From Bremerella volcania (GTDB lineage: Bacteria; Planctomycetota; Planctomycetia; Pirellulales; Pirellulaceae), in contig NZ_CP036289.1 of the NCBI RefSeq assembly GCF_007748115.1, positions 372,001 to 436,000 on the forward strand: a stretch of 64,000 nt of DNA, given 5' to 3'. The notes beneath the pieces are model-generated. The model had not been told where the DNA came from. It saw nothing but the letters and a program-made list of their open reading frames with translations, and searched no databases. The first letter of the stretch is position 1. Each line of letters begins with the position of its first letter. Shown in pieces: positions 1 to 8,611 of the stretch. The translations under genes and the position numbers were made by a program.

Positions 1-1332
1 AAACGCTGCTCGGCCTGACTCGCGGTAACTGGGTGGTGCGAGCGCATCGACCAGGCGGTCACTGATCGCTTTGTCCGATTTGACGACCAGCATTGACCAC
101 GGCGTTCGCGCTTCGATCGTAAACCAACGCTTGTTATCGGCCCCCAGGCCATCCTCGCCGACCAACTGAATCCAGCCGTGATGCGTGCCAGCTTCCAGGC
201 CGGTCAGTCGGAAGCTCACGCTACGCGGCTGGTCGTCGGCCAGCTCGATCGTTTGACGATTGCGACGGGTTGCCGTAGGGACGATCAGCTCGCCGTTCTC
301 GACGATCGGTAACTTGTCGTCGACTTCTTCCACGAACATTTCCAGCGTCTCGACCTGGCTGCTTCCATCGGAGACGACTTCGACCTGCAGCGTGACGTCG
401 TGGTTCTCTGGCGTGCTCTCGGCGGAAAGCACCAGGTCGCTGATCGCGACGTTCTGCACGTCGTCGGCACCGACGTCGACGATATAGAGTGGAATGTCGG
501 GCTGCTCGGCAAGTGCCGCTTTCAATCGCTGGGCCTGATTGGCATCCCAGGCCGGGGCGGCCAGGTCGGTAAGGATATAGATCTCTTTGCGGGCCAGTTC
601 ATTGCTTTGGAGCATCTCGAGCGCGTTCTGCGTCAACTCGATCAGCGATTGTCCGCCGACGGCGATTTCCAGTCGCTGCAGTGCCTGACGGGCGGCTCCC
701 CGGTCAGGGGCGAAGATCGTCGATTGGGTACGCTGATCGAGCACGGCCATCTGGCTGTCTTCCGGCAGCTGCGAGGTGAGCCACATCCCCAGCTCTTGAG
801 CTTTCTCCAGTCGCGTTTGATTCTGATGGCGGTAGAGCATTCGCGGTGATGTATCGCAGATGATCACGGCGGCGACGGGTGCTTCCTGTTCGCCTACGAT
901 CGGCCCGGAACTGCTGGACATCGCCATCAGCGCCGAGACCAATGCACTAACGCCAATAAGCGCCGTAATGCCGGTCAGGATATAGGCCAGCGTGCGGCTA
1001 CTGCCGGCCAGCCAGGCGGCCAGGGTGACGAAGACGCCAATCAGTAGAATCACACCGAGCGAGCCGGAAAGCACCCAGCGGCCCAGCGCTGCCGAGGCAA
1101 CCCCAGGGCGGGCCAGGGCGATCACCAACGCCAGCACGGCCAGGCACCGCAGGGCCAAGAGTACCCAGTGCTTCAGTTGCAGACGGCGCGTATTTTGGAC
1201 GCTGCGTTGTCGGACGAAACGCAGGGCAGGGAATTCCAGTTGTTTCGGCTGCTGCCGCATCACCAAGTGCAAGATGATGGGCACGGCCACGAGCAGGCCT
1301 CCCAGCAGCAGGCCGACGTTGGCGAACTGCAT
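1..1332 (-). CDS. BatA-like membrane protein with von Willebrand A-like domain (partial, C-terminus outside window)
   Basis: The frame is open from an ATG at 1332 to the window edge with no stop, so 444 codons are visible and the C-terminus is missing. The N-terminus (MQFANVGLLLGGLLVAVPII) and the following LHLVMRQQPKQLEFPALRF are typical of the aerotolerance-regulator BatA N-terminal domain: a first membrane helix, a short cytoplasmic stretch, then more helices at about residues 50-70, 85-105 and 110-135. A VWA-like fold follows (VAAVIICDTSPRM, KEIYILTDL), but the metal-site motif DTSPR departs from DxSxS. It starts 3 bp after the DUF58 gene, so MoxR, DUF58 and this protein form an operon. 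Such clusters are thought to act in envelope or stress functions through MoxR-assisted assembly; the exact role here is inference. Confidence 0.85.
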   Translation of the reverse strand, partial: MQFANVGLLLGGLLVAVPIILHLVMRQQPKQLEFPALRFVRQRSVQNTRRLQLKHWVLLALRCLAVLALVIALARPGVASAALGRWVLSGSLGVILLIGVFVTLAAWLAGSSRTLAYILTGITALIGVSALVSALMAMSSSSGPIVGEQEAPVAAVIICDTSPRMLYRHQNQTRLEKAQELGMWLTSQLPEDSQMAVLDQRTQSTIFAPDRGAARQALQRLEIAVGGQSLIELTQNALEMLQSNELARKEIYILTDLAAPAWDANQAQRLKAALAEQPDIPLYIVDVGADDVQNVAISDLVLSAESTPENHDVTLQVEVVSDGSSQVETLEMFVEEVDDKLPIVENGELIVPTATRRNRQTIELADDQPRSVSFRLTGLEAGTHHGWIQLVGEDGLGADNKRWFTIEARTPWSMLVVKSDKAISDRLVDALAPPSYRESGRAAF

Positions 1333-1335
1333 GAA

Positions 1336-2232
1336 TCAAAACCTTGATTGGCGGCTGATGAGGTACTCGGTCAGGGCCTTGTCGAACTGCATGCTCGTGT
1401 CGAGTTCCACGTAGTCGACCCCGGCCTGAAAACAATCTTGGCGATACTTGTCGCGAAAGGCCGCAATCTCTTTCTGGTAGTCTTTGCGGTAGTTGCTGGC
1501 GTCGACCTTCATCCGCTCTTTCGTTTCCGGGTCTTCCAGTTCGACCATCCCGTCAAACGGAAAGGTGACTTCCGCTTCATCGAGAACGTGAAACAAGATG
1601 ACGTCGTGATTGCGATGACGCAGCTGGTAGATGGCCCGCATCACTTCGTCCGGATCGGCGAGTAAATCGGAAAAGATCATCACCACGCTGCGGTGCTTGA
1701 GCATGGCGGCCAGTTGCGAAAGGCTGTGCGCGATATCGGTCTCGCCGGTCGGCTTCAAGTTGGCCAGCAGCGAAAGGACGTCTCCCAATTGTTTTCGCTT
1801 CGACTTCGGCGGAAGGCTGGCGCGGATCTTGGTATCAAACGTTACCAGGCCGACCGGATCTTGCTGGTGGACCATCAAGTAACACAGCGCGGCGGCCAGG
1901 CTGATCGCGTAGTCGAACTTGGTCATCTCCTGGCGATAGGTGTACGCCATCGAACGGCTCAGATCCATTGCCAGGTAGCCGGTGATGTTCGTTTCCGCTT
2001 CAAACTTTTTGATGTAATAGCGGTCGGTCTTGGCGTAGACCAGCCAGTCGATGTCCTTCGGGTCGTCTCCCTGTTCGTAGCGGCGGTGCTCGCTGAACTC
2101 GACCGAGAACCCATGGTAGGGGCTGGCATGCAAACCTTGCAGAAACCCTTTGACCACGAACTGAGCGCGCAGGTCTAACCGCGAGATCTGGCGGATCACC
2201 TCAGGCTTCAGATAACTTTCGGCTGTGGTCAA
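1336..2232 (-). CDS. DUF58 domain protein (MoxR-associated)
   Basis: This 298-residue protein carries the DUF58 signature near residues 45-75: YEQGDDPKDIDWLVYAKTD followed by a YYIKKFEAE segment. After it comes a VWA-like region (LAMDLSRSMAY, about residues 90-100) in which DLSRS fits the DxSxS metal site. No membrane segment is visible, so it is probably cytosolic. Its ATG overlaps the stop of the upstream MoxR ATPase gene by 4 bp (ATGA), and the BatA-like gene follows after 3 bp, so translation is likely coupled. DUF58 proteins are regular partners of MoxR ATPases; a biochemical activity has not been settled for the family. Confidence 0.9.
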   Translation of the reverse strand: MTTAESYLKPEVIRQISRLDLRAQFVVKGFLQGLHASPYHGFSVEFSEHRRYEQGDDPKDIDWLVYAKTDRYYIKKFEAETNITGYLAMDLSRSMAYTYRQEMTKFDYAISLAAALCYLMVHQQDPVGLVTFDTKIRASLPPKSKRKQLGDVLSLLANLKPTGETDIAHSLSQLAAMLKHRSVVMIFSDLLADPDEVMRAIYQLRHRNHDVILFHVLDEAEVTFPFDGMVELEDPETKERMKVDASNYRKDYQKEIAAFRDKYRQDCFQAGVDYVELDTSMQFDKALTEYLISRQSRF

Positions 2233-3245
2233 CGTTCAAACTTTTCGATCTTGGGTTCCGGAACTTCTTCGAGCAGCTTTTCGATGATGTCGACGTTGGT
2301 CATCCCTTCGGCTTGGGCTTGGAAGTTCGTGCCGATACGATGCCGCAGCACGGGGATGGCGATCTTCTTCACGTCTTCAATCGCGACCGAGAAGCGACCT
2401 TCCATGGCGGCGATCGCCTTGCCGCCGTTAATCAGGTTCTGGCCGGCACGCGGACCGGCACCCCAGTCGACCAGTTCCTTGATGAACGCAGGAGTTTCGG
2501 CATCGCGAGGACGCGTCGCACGCACGAGCCGAGCGACGTACTTGATGACGTACTCGCTGACGGCGACCGACTGGACCAGCTTTTGAATGTTGAGGATCGC
2601 CCGGCTGCTGAACACCTTGCGGACTTCGACGCGCTCTTGCCGCGTGGTGGCCATGAGGATCTTTTCTTCCTCGTCGAGCGAAGGGTAATCGATGATGATG
2701 TTGAACATGAACCGGTCGAGCTGGGCTTCCGGCAGTGGGTAGGTTCCTTCCTGCTCGATCGGGTTTTGCGTGGCGATGGTGAAGAAGGGCTCCGGCAGGT
2801 CCATCGTTTCGCGGCCAACGGTCACTTCGCGTTCCTGCATCGCCTGCAGCAGCGAGGCCTGCGTCTTGGGTGGTGTACGGTTGATTTCGTCCGCCAGCAG
2901 AATGTTGGTGAAGACTGGCCCTTCGACGAAACGGAAGTTGCGGCGGCCATCTTCGTCTTCTTCCAGCACGTTGGTGCCAGTGATGTCGGAAGGCATCAGG
3001 TCAGGCGTGAACTGAATTCGCTTGAACTGCATGTCGAGCACTTTGGCCAGCGTGCTCACCATCAGCGTCTTCGCCAGACCAGGCACCCCTTCCAGTAAAC
3101 AGTGCCCACGCGTAAAAATGGCCGCGAACAATTGTTCGATGACTTCGTCCTGACCGACGATCACCTTCTGCAGTTCCTGCTGCATGACGATGCGTTGTTG
3201 TTTGAACTCTTGAAGAACTTCGCCCAGGTTTCTGGTTTTGCCCAC
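2229..3245 (-). CDS. MoxR family AAA+ ATPase
   Basis: This 338-residue protein is a complete MoxR-type AAA+ ATPase. Walker A is GVPGLAKT at residues 53-60. Walker B is LLADEINR at about 114-121, followed by the PPKTQASLLQAMQE segment typical of MoxR. Sensor 1 lies in ATQNPIEQEGTYPLPEAQLD and a C-terminal lid domain follows. MoxR proteins act as chaperone-like ATPases that use ATP to assemble or activate partner proteins, often VWA-domain ones. It leads the operon with the DUF58 and BatA-like genes. Divergent to it is the DUF4159 protein, a neighbourhood common in planctomycetes, and the shared upstream region (3246-3582) holds a palindromic repeat. Confidence 0.93.
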   Translation of the reverse strand: MGKTRNLGEVLQEFKQQRIVMQQELQKVIVGQDEVIEQLFAAIFTRGHCLLEGVPGLAKTLMVSTLAKVLDMQFKRIQFTPDLMPSDITGTNVLEEDEDGRRNFRFVEGPVFTNILLADEINRTPPKTQASLLQAMQEREVTVGRETMDLPEPFFTIATQNPIEQEGTYPLPEAQLDRFMFNIIIDYPSLDEEEKILMATTRQERVEVRKVFSSRAILNIQKLVQSVAVSEYVIKYVARLVRATRPRDAETPAFIKELVDWGAGPRAGQNLINGGKAIAAMEGRFSVAIEDVKKIAIPVLRHRIGTNFQAQAEGMTNVDIIEKLLEEVPEPKIEKFER

Positions 3246-3320
3246 AATAGACGCCTTGTCTCAGATGAGAATCGTCGATGGTGAATGAGTGACGCTGTTG
3301 GTCTTATCGGCCAATATCCG

Positions 3321-3424
3321 GTCCCCTCTCCCTTCCAAAGGGAGAGGGCTAGGGTGAGGGTTGATGAAGCTGGTACCAACTTCGCCCTCTCACCCTAACC
3401 CTCTCCCCGCAGGGGCGAGGGGAC
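3321..3424. repeat. Dispersed intergenic palindromic repeat, copy 1 (double unit)
   Basis: Two palindromic units lie back to back: GTCCCCTCTCCCTTCC with a complementary GGGAGAGGG, then CCCTCTCACCCTAACCC and an arm ending in GGGGCGAGGGGAC. Related C/T-rich palindromes occur at 26.4, 27.5, 34.3, 34.45 and 42.2 kb, always between genes. Here the repeat lies between two divergent genes, so it is not a simple terminator. Function unknown; it resembles REP-type elements. Confidence 0.75.
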
Positions 3425-3582
3425 ATTGATATCGTTTAGCCCGGTAATTGTAAGTTACGCAGGGGAAAAGGTTTGGTTCCGGCAAACGAAAACCCGCAGC
3501 CTTGCCAAGTGATTGTAGAAACGTGCTTCGATGGAAACAACGCACCTGCATTTCGCTTGTGCCCACCGCAGGCAGACCTAAG

Positions 3583-5988
3583 ATGGAAAGAAGCGAACGC
3601 GACGTGTCCCCAAGGAACCCCCGTTTGTTCCCACTGAGAATCACTAGCTGCCCTGCGCTGATTGTAGCGATCTTGCTGATTGTGCCCCCTGCGATGGCAC
3701 AGCGTGCCGCTACGCGCGGTGGGGTGACTCCCCAAAATGTCCGCGACTCGATGGACAAAGCGGTTCGTTATCTCAAGTCAACCCAGCGACAAGACGGAAG
3801 CTGGCCAGACTACGCAGAGTTTAAGGGTGGGGTAACCTCGCTGGTCACTTTGGCGCTCTTAGAGGCGGGGGTGCCGAAAGATGATCCCGCGATTCAAAAA
3901 GCACTGACTTCGCTCCGCAGTACCCGGGCCGATAAGACCTATGCGCTGGCACTGCAAACAATGGTCTTCTGCGCCGTCGATCCGCAAAAAGATTTGCAGC
4001 TGATCAAGTCGAATGCGGCGCTCTTGGAAAGCTATCAAATCCAATCGGGCGAACGTGCCGGGCTGTGGTCGTATGGCTCCCCGCGAGAAGGGGGCGGAGG
4101 AGGGGACAACAGCAACAGTCAGTTCGCGCTGCTGGCCTTGGACGAAGCGGCCGAGCATGGGGCCGAAATCAGCGAACAGACGTGGCGGCGGGCCTTCCTG
4201 CGCTGGGATTCGATGCAGAACGGCAGCGGGTCGTGGGGTTATCTTCCCAACGCCCCTGGCACCGGAAGCATGACCTGCGCCGGCATCACGTCGATGATCA
4301 TCACGACCAAACGCCTGGAAAGTGGCGACGCCGAAATCAACGGCGATCGCGTCAACTGCTGCGTGCCCCTCAAGCAGGACAGTTCCGTCGATCGCGGCTT
4401 CGACTGGCTGGCGAGGAACATGACGCTGCGTACCAATCCGTCGGAAGGGGGCGGGGGTGGAAACTCGCTGCTCTATTACTTGTACGGTATCGAGCGCGTC
4501 GGGCGACTCAGTGGCCGACGATTCATGGGGACGCACGATTGGTATCGTGAAGGGGCTGAGTTGCTGGTCGCTTGGCAAGACTCGTTGGACGGAACGTGGA
4601 AAGGAACAGGCGTCGTCGAGCAAAGCAATCCGCTGGTCTCGACCAGTTTCGCGCTACTCTTTCTCGCCAAGGGACGCCGGCCAGTGTTGGTCTCGAAACT
4701 GCGTTACACGGCCAACCAAGATTGGAATCCGCATCGTCACGATCTCAACAATTTGAATCGCCACGTGGAAAGTCTCTGGCAGCAGAAGATGACGTGGCAG
4801 GTCGTCGACGTCAGTGCCGTTAAATCGGCCGAAGATCTTCTGCAAACGCCGGTCATCTGGATCAGTGGAAAAGATGGCTTCCAGATTACGCCCAAGCAGG
4901 AAGAGCTGCTGGGGCAGTATATCGAAGCTGGCGGGTTCATCTTCGCCGAAGCGGGCTGCGGTGGTCAGAAGTTCGACAAGGATTTCCGGGCGATGTTGAA
5001 ACGGATTCTGCCGGATAGTCAGTTCCGTCTGCTGCCGCCAGATCATCCAGTGTGGTTCGCCGAACAGGCCGTCAGTCCGGACTTTGCCGTGCCGCTATGG
5101 GGACTGGATGCGTGTTGCCGAACGAGTGTGGTTTACACGCCGCAGGACTTGAGCTGTTACTGGGAACTGTACGGTAGCCGCAGTTTTCTCGATGACGACA
5201 ACATCTCGATCAAAGTCCGTAACCAGGTCACAGCGGCCAACGCGATCGGAGCCAACGTGTTGGCTTATGCCACCGGGCGGCAACTGAAGGACAAGTTGGA
5301 ACGGGTTGAACTGACGACTGATGGTGGCGTGCAAGATGAACTGGGCCGCAACGTACTGAAGGTGGCCAAGATTCAGCACCTGGGTGGTTCGGACGATGCC
5401 CCGGCGGCACTCGCCAATATGGTTCGCGTGGCTGGCGAGCAGCTAGACCTGCGATTCGATGTCGAAAAGCCGATGGTCACGCTGCAGGATGATGCTCACC
5501 AGTTCTATCCCATTTTGTTTATGCACGGCCGCCGCGATTTTGGCTTCAATTCCAAGCAGCGGAAGAATCTGAAAGAGTATCTCGAACGAGGAGGCTTCCT
5601 CTTTGCCGATTCGATCTGCGCCAGCAAGCCGTTTACGGCCGCGTTTCGCCGAGAGATCGCGGCGATCTTCCCAGACGCCAAGCTGGAAGCGATTCCGATC
5701 GACCACCCGATGCTATCGACTGCGTACGGCGGTTTCGACGTCACCAACGTCACGCTCAACGACCCGCAAACGCGCAACAGCAATGAAGGGGGCCTCAAGT
5801 CAGTTCGCCGTGAGTCGAGCCCTGAACTGGAAGGCCTGTTCATCAATAACCGCCTGGCGATCGTTTTCAGCCCGAATGACTTGAGCTGCGCGATGGAAAG
5901 TGGTGCCTCCTTGCAGTGCAAAGGGTACGTCAAAGAAGACGCTGCCCGAATTGCTACGAACGTTCTTTTATATGCGATGCAGCAGTAG
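3583..5988 (+). CDS. Secreted DUF4159-domain protein with terpenoid-cyclase-like N-terminal region
   Basis: From the ATG at 3583 the protein has 801 residues; the frame is open to 3502, but the internal ATG puts a basic start and hydrophobic stretch (LIVAILLIVPPAMAQ) close to the N-terminus, as expected for a signal peptide. Residues about 45-370 contain alpha/alpha-toroid repeats like those of prenyltransferases and squalene cyclases (RYLKSTQRQDGSWPDYAEF, MQNGSGSWGY). Two DUF4159 modules follow, at about 375-570 (ending in LPPDHPVWF) and 600-801 (FMHGRRDFGFNSKQR, then IPIDHPML). Each has the GGF(L/I)FA motif. It is divergent from the MoxR operon, with which DUF4159 proteins often travel. No enzymatic activity can be assigned from the sequence. 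Confidence 0.88.
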   Translation: MERSERDVSPRNPRLFPLRITSCPALIVAILLIVPPAMAQRAATRGGVTPQNVRDSMDKAVRYLKSTQRQDGSWPDYAEFKGGVTSLVTLALLEAGVPKDDPAIQKALTSLRSTRADKTYALALQTMVFCAVDPQKDLQLIKSNAALLESYQIQSGERAGLWSYGSPREGGGGGDNSNSQFALLALDEAAEHGAEISEQTWRRAFLRWDSMQNGSGSWGYLPNAPGTGSMTCAGITSMIITTKRLESGDAEINGDRVNCCVPLKQDSSVDRGFDWLARNMTLRTNPSEGGGGGNSLLYYLYGIERVGRLSGRRFMGTHDWYREGAELLVAWQDSLDGTWKGTGVVEQSNPLVSTSFALLFLAKGRRPVLVSKLRYTANQDWNPHRHDLNNLNRHVESLWQQKMTWQVVDVSAVKSAEDLLQTPVIWISGKDGFQITPKQEELLGQYIEAGGFIFAEAGCGGQKFDKDFRAMLKRILPDSQFRLLPPDHPVWFAEQAVSPDFAVPLWGLDACCRTSVVYTPQDLSCYWELYGSRSFLDDDNISIKVRNQVTAANAIGANVLAYATGRQLKDKLERVELTTDGGVQDELGRNVLKVAKIQHLGGSDDAPAALANMVRVAGEQLDLRFDVEKPMVTLQDDAHQFYPILFMHGRRDFGFNSKQRKNLKEYLERGGFLFADSICASKPFTAAFRREIAAIFPDAKLEAIPIDHPMLSTAYGGFDVTNVTLNDPQTRNSNEGGLKSVRRESSPELEGLFINNRLAIVFSPNDLSCAMESGASLQCKGYVKEDAARIATNVLLYAMQQ

Positions 5989-6168
5989 ACGCATCTTTCG
6001 CATTTGGCTACCTGAAACGTACAGAGCATCCAGCTTGGCCAATCACTGAAGTTCTCGCGAATTTGCTTTCTTCGCCGTGGCAATAGCACTACTCTTACGG
6101 TTGGGTCGGTGATTGCTTCTCACGCGTTCTACATTGCGTATTCGCCTCTCTCTCATGGAGTCCATGCC

Positions 6169-8526
6169 ATGCATCTCGGATCATGCGTCGCACGAGCGAC
6201 TGGTGTTTTTTGTTGTCTCGCGGCATTCTGCCTCGCCGGTTCGGTGATTGCCCAAGAGGTTCTGCCTCGGCCGGAGGAGCCTTTCAGGGGAAAGATCGGG
6301 TTAACCTACAAGGACTCCGTTGCTGTGAAACCGAAGCTGGATGTACCGGAAACGTACGGCTTGGAAGCCCCGCCGAACATCCTGATCGTGCTGATCGACG
6401 ATTGTGGTTTCGGGCAGTGCAGCACCTTTGGTGGTGCGGCTCCGACACCGACGCTGGATCGGATCGCCAAGAACGGAATCATCTACAATCGCTTCCACAC
6501 TACGGCGCTGTGTTCGCCAACTCGGGCAGCACTTTTGACCGGTCGAAATCATCATTCGGTTGGTTCCGGGGTGATTGGTGAAGCTGGGACCGGCTTCCCG
6601 GGCTACACGGGAATCATTCCAGCCTCCGCGGGTACGTTCGCGGAAGTGCTACGCGAGAACGGGTACATGAATGCCTGGTTCGGCAAGAACCACAACGTGC
6701 CAGACTGGGAAACGAGCATCGTCGGTCCGTTCGATCGTTGGGCCGATGGGCTTGGGTTTGATTACTTCTATGGTTTCGTCGGCGGCGATACCGACCAGTT
6801 TCATCCGGCGTTGGTTGAGAACAAGCGACGTATGACCGCTCCGGAAACCAATGAGGATGGTTCCCCTTATCACCTGACGACCGACCTGGCCGACCATGCG
6901 ATTCGGATGATGCGTGCTTCGAAGGCCGTGGCTCCGCAGCGTCCGTTTTTCGTTTACTTCGCTCCCGGCGCGACGCATGCTCCTCACCAGGTGCCGGAAG
7001 AATGGATTGAGAAATTCGAGGGCAAGTTCGATGGTGGTTGGGATAAATACCGCGAAGATACGTTTGCTCGCCAAAAGAAGATGGGCATCATTCCCGCCAA
7101 CACGCAGTTGACGCCGCGGCCAGAATCTTTGCCGGCTTGGGATTCCCTGCCGGAAGATCAACGCAAGGTATACGCCCGGATGATGGCCGTCTTTGCCGCG
7201 TTCACCGCGCATACCGATCATGAAGTCGGCCGTGTGGTCGATGCGATCGACGAAATGGGGGAACTCGACAACACGCTGGTGATCTACATTGCCGGCGACA
7301 ATGGTTCGAGTGCCGAAGGCGGCATGAGCGGTCTGCTGAATGAAATGACCTTCTTCAACGGGATCGAAGAACCGCTGGAGGCCAAGCTGAAAGCCATCGA
7401 CACGCTGGGAAGTGCCAAGCACTACAATCACTTTCCGGCTGGTTGGGCTTGGGCGATGGACACGCCGTTTCAGTGGACCAAGCAAATCGCCAGTCACTTT
7501 GGCGGAACACGCAATGGCATGGCCATCTCGTGGCCCAAAGGGATCAAGGCCCGCGGAGAAGTGCGGGATCAGTTTCATCACGTGATCGACGTTTATCCGA
7601 CCATTCTCGAGATCGTCGGTGTCGAGACGCCTGCCCAGTTGAACGGAATCGCTCAGAAGCCTGTCGAAGGGGTTAGCATGGTCTATTCGTTTAACGATGC
7701 GGATGCGGAAGACCGTCGGACCACGCAGTACTTTGAAATGCTCGGCAACCAGGGCATCTATCACGACGGTTGGATGGCCAGCGCCTTGCGAGGTGTGCCG
7801 TGGGCTTCCGAAAATCCGCCTGCGAATCTGCTCGATATGCCGTGGGAGCTTTATCACGTCGAAGAGGACTTCAGCCAAGCCAACGACCTGGCAAAGCAGA
7901 AGCCTGAGAAGCTAAAGGATTTAGTCAAACTGTTTTTCGCGGAAGCGTCGCGCTACAATGTGTTGCCGCTGGACGATCGCAAGACCGCGAGACTGGCGGT
8001 CGATAACCGCCCCAGTTTGACGCAGGGGCGCACTAAGTTCGTCTATCCCAATCTACTTCGCTTGACCGAGGGTTCGTCTCCTGACCTGAAGCACAAGAGC
8101 CACACGATTACGGCGGACGTCGTTGTCCCTGAAGGGGGTGCCGACGGTGTGTTGTTCACCCAAGGGGGCGATTTCTGCGGATACGGATTCTACGTGAAGG
8201 ATGGCAAGCTGACGTACCATTACAATCTGGCGGGAGTCGACCGCTACACGATCGAGTCGAAAGATAAGATTCCGACCGGGAACGTTCAGTTGAAGATGGA
8301 GTACGTCACCGACGCCGACAAGCCGCTGGCCGGTGCCGATGTGACGCTCTACGCGAACGATCAAGTGGTTGGTAAGGGACGCGTCGAGAAGAGCATTCCC
8401 AATCGGGTCACGCTCGACGAGACGACCGACATCGGCTTTGATACCGGAACGCCCATCAATGACCAGTACGAGGTGCCATTCAAGTTTGGTGGTCAATTGA
8501 AGACGGTGACGATCGAACTGAAGTAA
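6169..8526 (+). CDS. Secreted arylsulfatase-like sulfatase
   Basis: The start at 6169 is chosen because GGAG lies 8 nt upstream and a signal peptide follows (cleavage near GSVIAQ); the frame extends to a GTG at 6109. The 785-residue protein has the type I sulfatase signature LCSPTRAALLTG, with Cys115 as the residue converted to formylglycine, and the metal-binding segment LIVLIDDCGFGQ upstream. Further conserved parts are NAWFGKNHN, YFAPGATHAPHQ and YIAGDNGSS. The last 120 residues form a beta-rich extra domain. Such enzymes remove sulfate from esters of polysaccharides or aryl compounds outside the cytoplasm; planctomycetes carry many. The substrate cannot be read from the sequence. It stands alone and ends at a strong hairpin terminator. 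Confidence 0.93.
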   Translation: MHLGSCVARATGVFCCLAAFCLAGSVIAQEVLPRPEEPFRGKIGLTYKDSVAVKPKLDVPETYGLEAPPNILIVLIDDCGFGQCSTFGGAAPTPTLDRIAKNGIIYNRFHTTALCSPTRAALLTGRNHHSVGSGVIGEAGTGFPGYTGIIPASAGTFAEVLRENGYMNAWFGKNHNVPDWETSIVGPFDRWADGLGFDYFYGFVGGDTDQFHPALVENKRRMTAPETNEDGSPYHLTTDLADHAIRMMRASKAVAPQRPFFVYFAPGATHAPHQVPEEWIEKFEGKFDGGWDKYREDTFARQKKMGIIPANTQLTPRPESLPAWDSLPEDQRKVYARMMAVFAAFTAHTDHEVGRVVDAIDEMGELDNTLVIYIAGDNGSSAEGGMSGLLNEMTFFNGIEEPLEAKLKAIDTLGSAKHYNHFPAGWAWAMDTPFQWTKQIASHFGGTRNGMAISWPKGIKARGEVRDQFHHVIDVYPTILEIVGVETPAQLNGIAQKPVEGVSMVYSFNDADAEDRRTTQYFEMLGNQGIYHDGWMASALRGVPWASENPPANLLDMPWELYHVEEDFSQANDLAKQKPEKLKDLVKLFFAEASRYNVLPLDDRKTARLAVDNRPSLTQGRTKFVYPNLLRLTEGSSPDLKHKSHTITADVVVPEGGADGVLFTQGGDFCGYGFYVKDGKLTYHYNLAGVDRYTIESKDKIPTGNVQLKMEYVTDADKPLAGADVTLYANDQVVGKGRVEKSIPNRVTLDETTDIGFDTGTPINDQYEVPFKFGGQLKTVTIELK

Positions 8527-8551
8527 ACAGCGTGACAACGATCAAACGCGT

Positions 8552-8590
8552 AAAGGCCATCGTTCTTCGCGAGCGATGGCCTTTCTTTCT
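8552..8590 (+). terminator. Rho-independent terminator after sulfatase
   Basis: An 11-bp perfect stem (AAAGGCCATCG / CGATGGCCTTT) with a short loop is followed by CTTTCTGTTT. It lies between the sulfatase and the convergent PilM-like gene. Confidence 0.85.
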
Positions 8591-8611
8591 GTTTATACGA
8601 TGTCCAGGGAC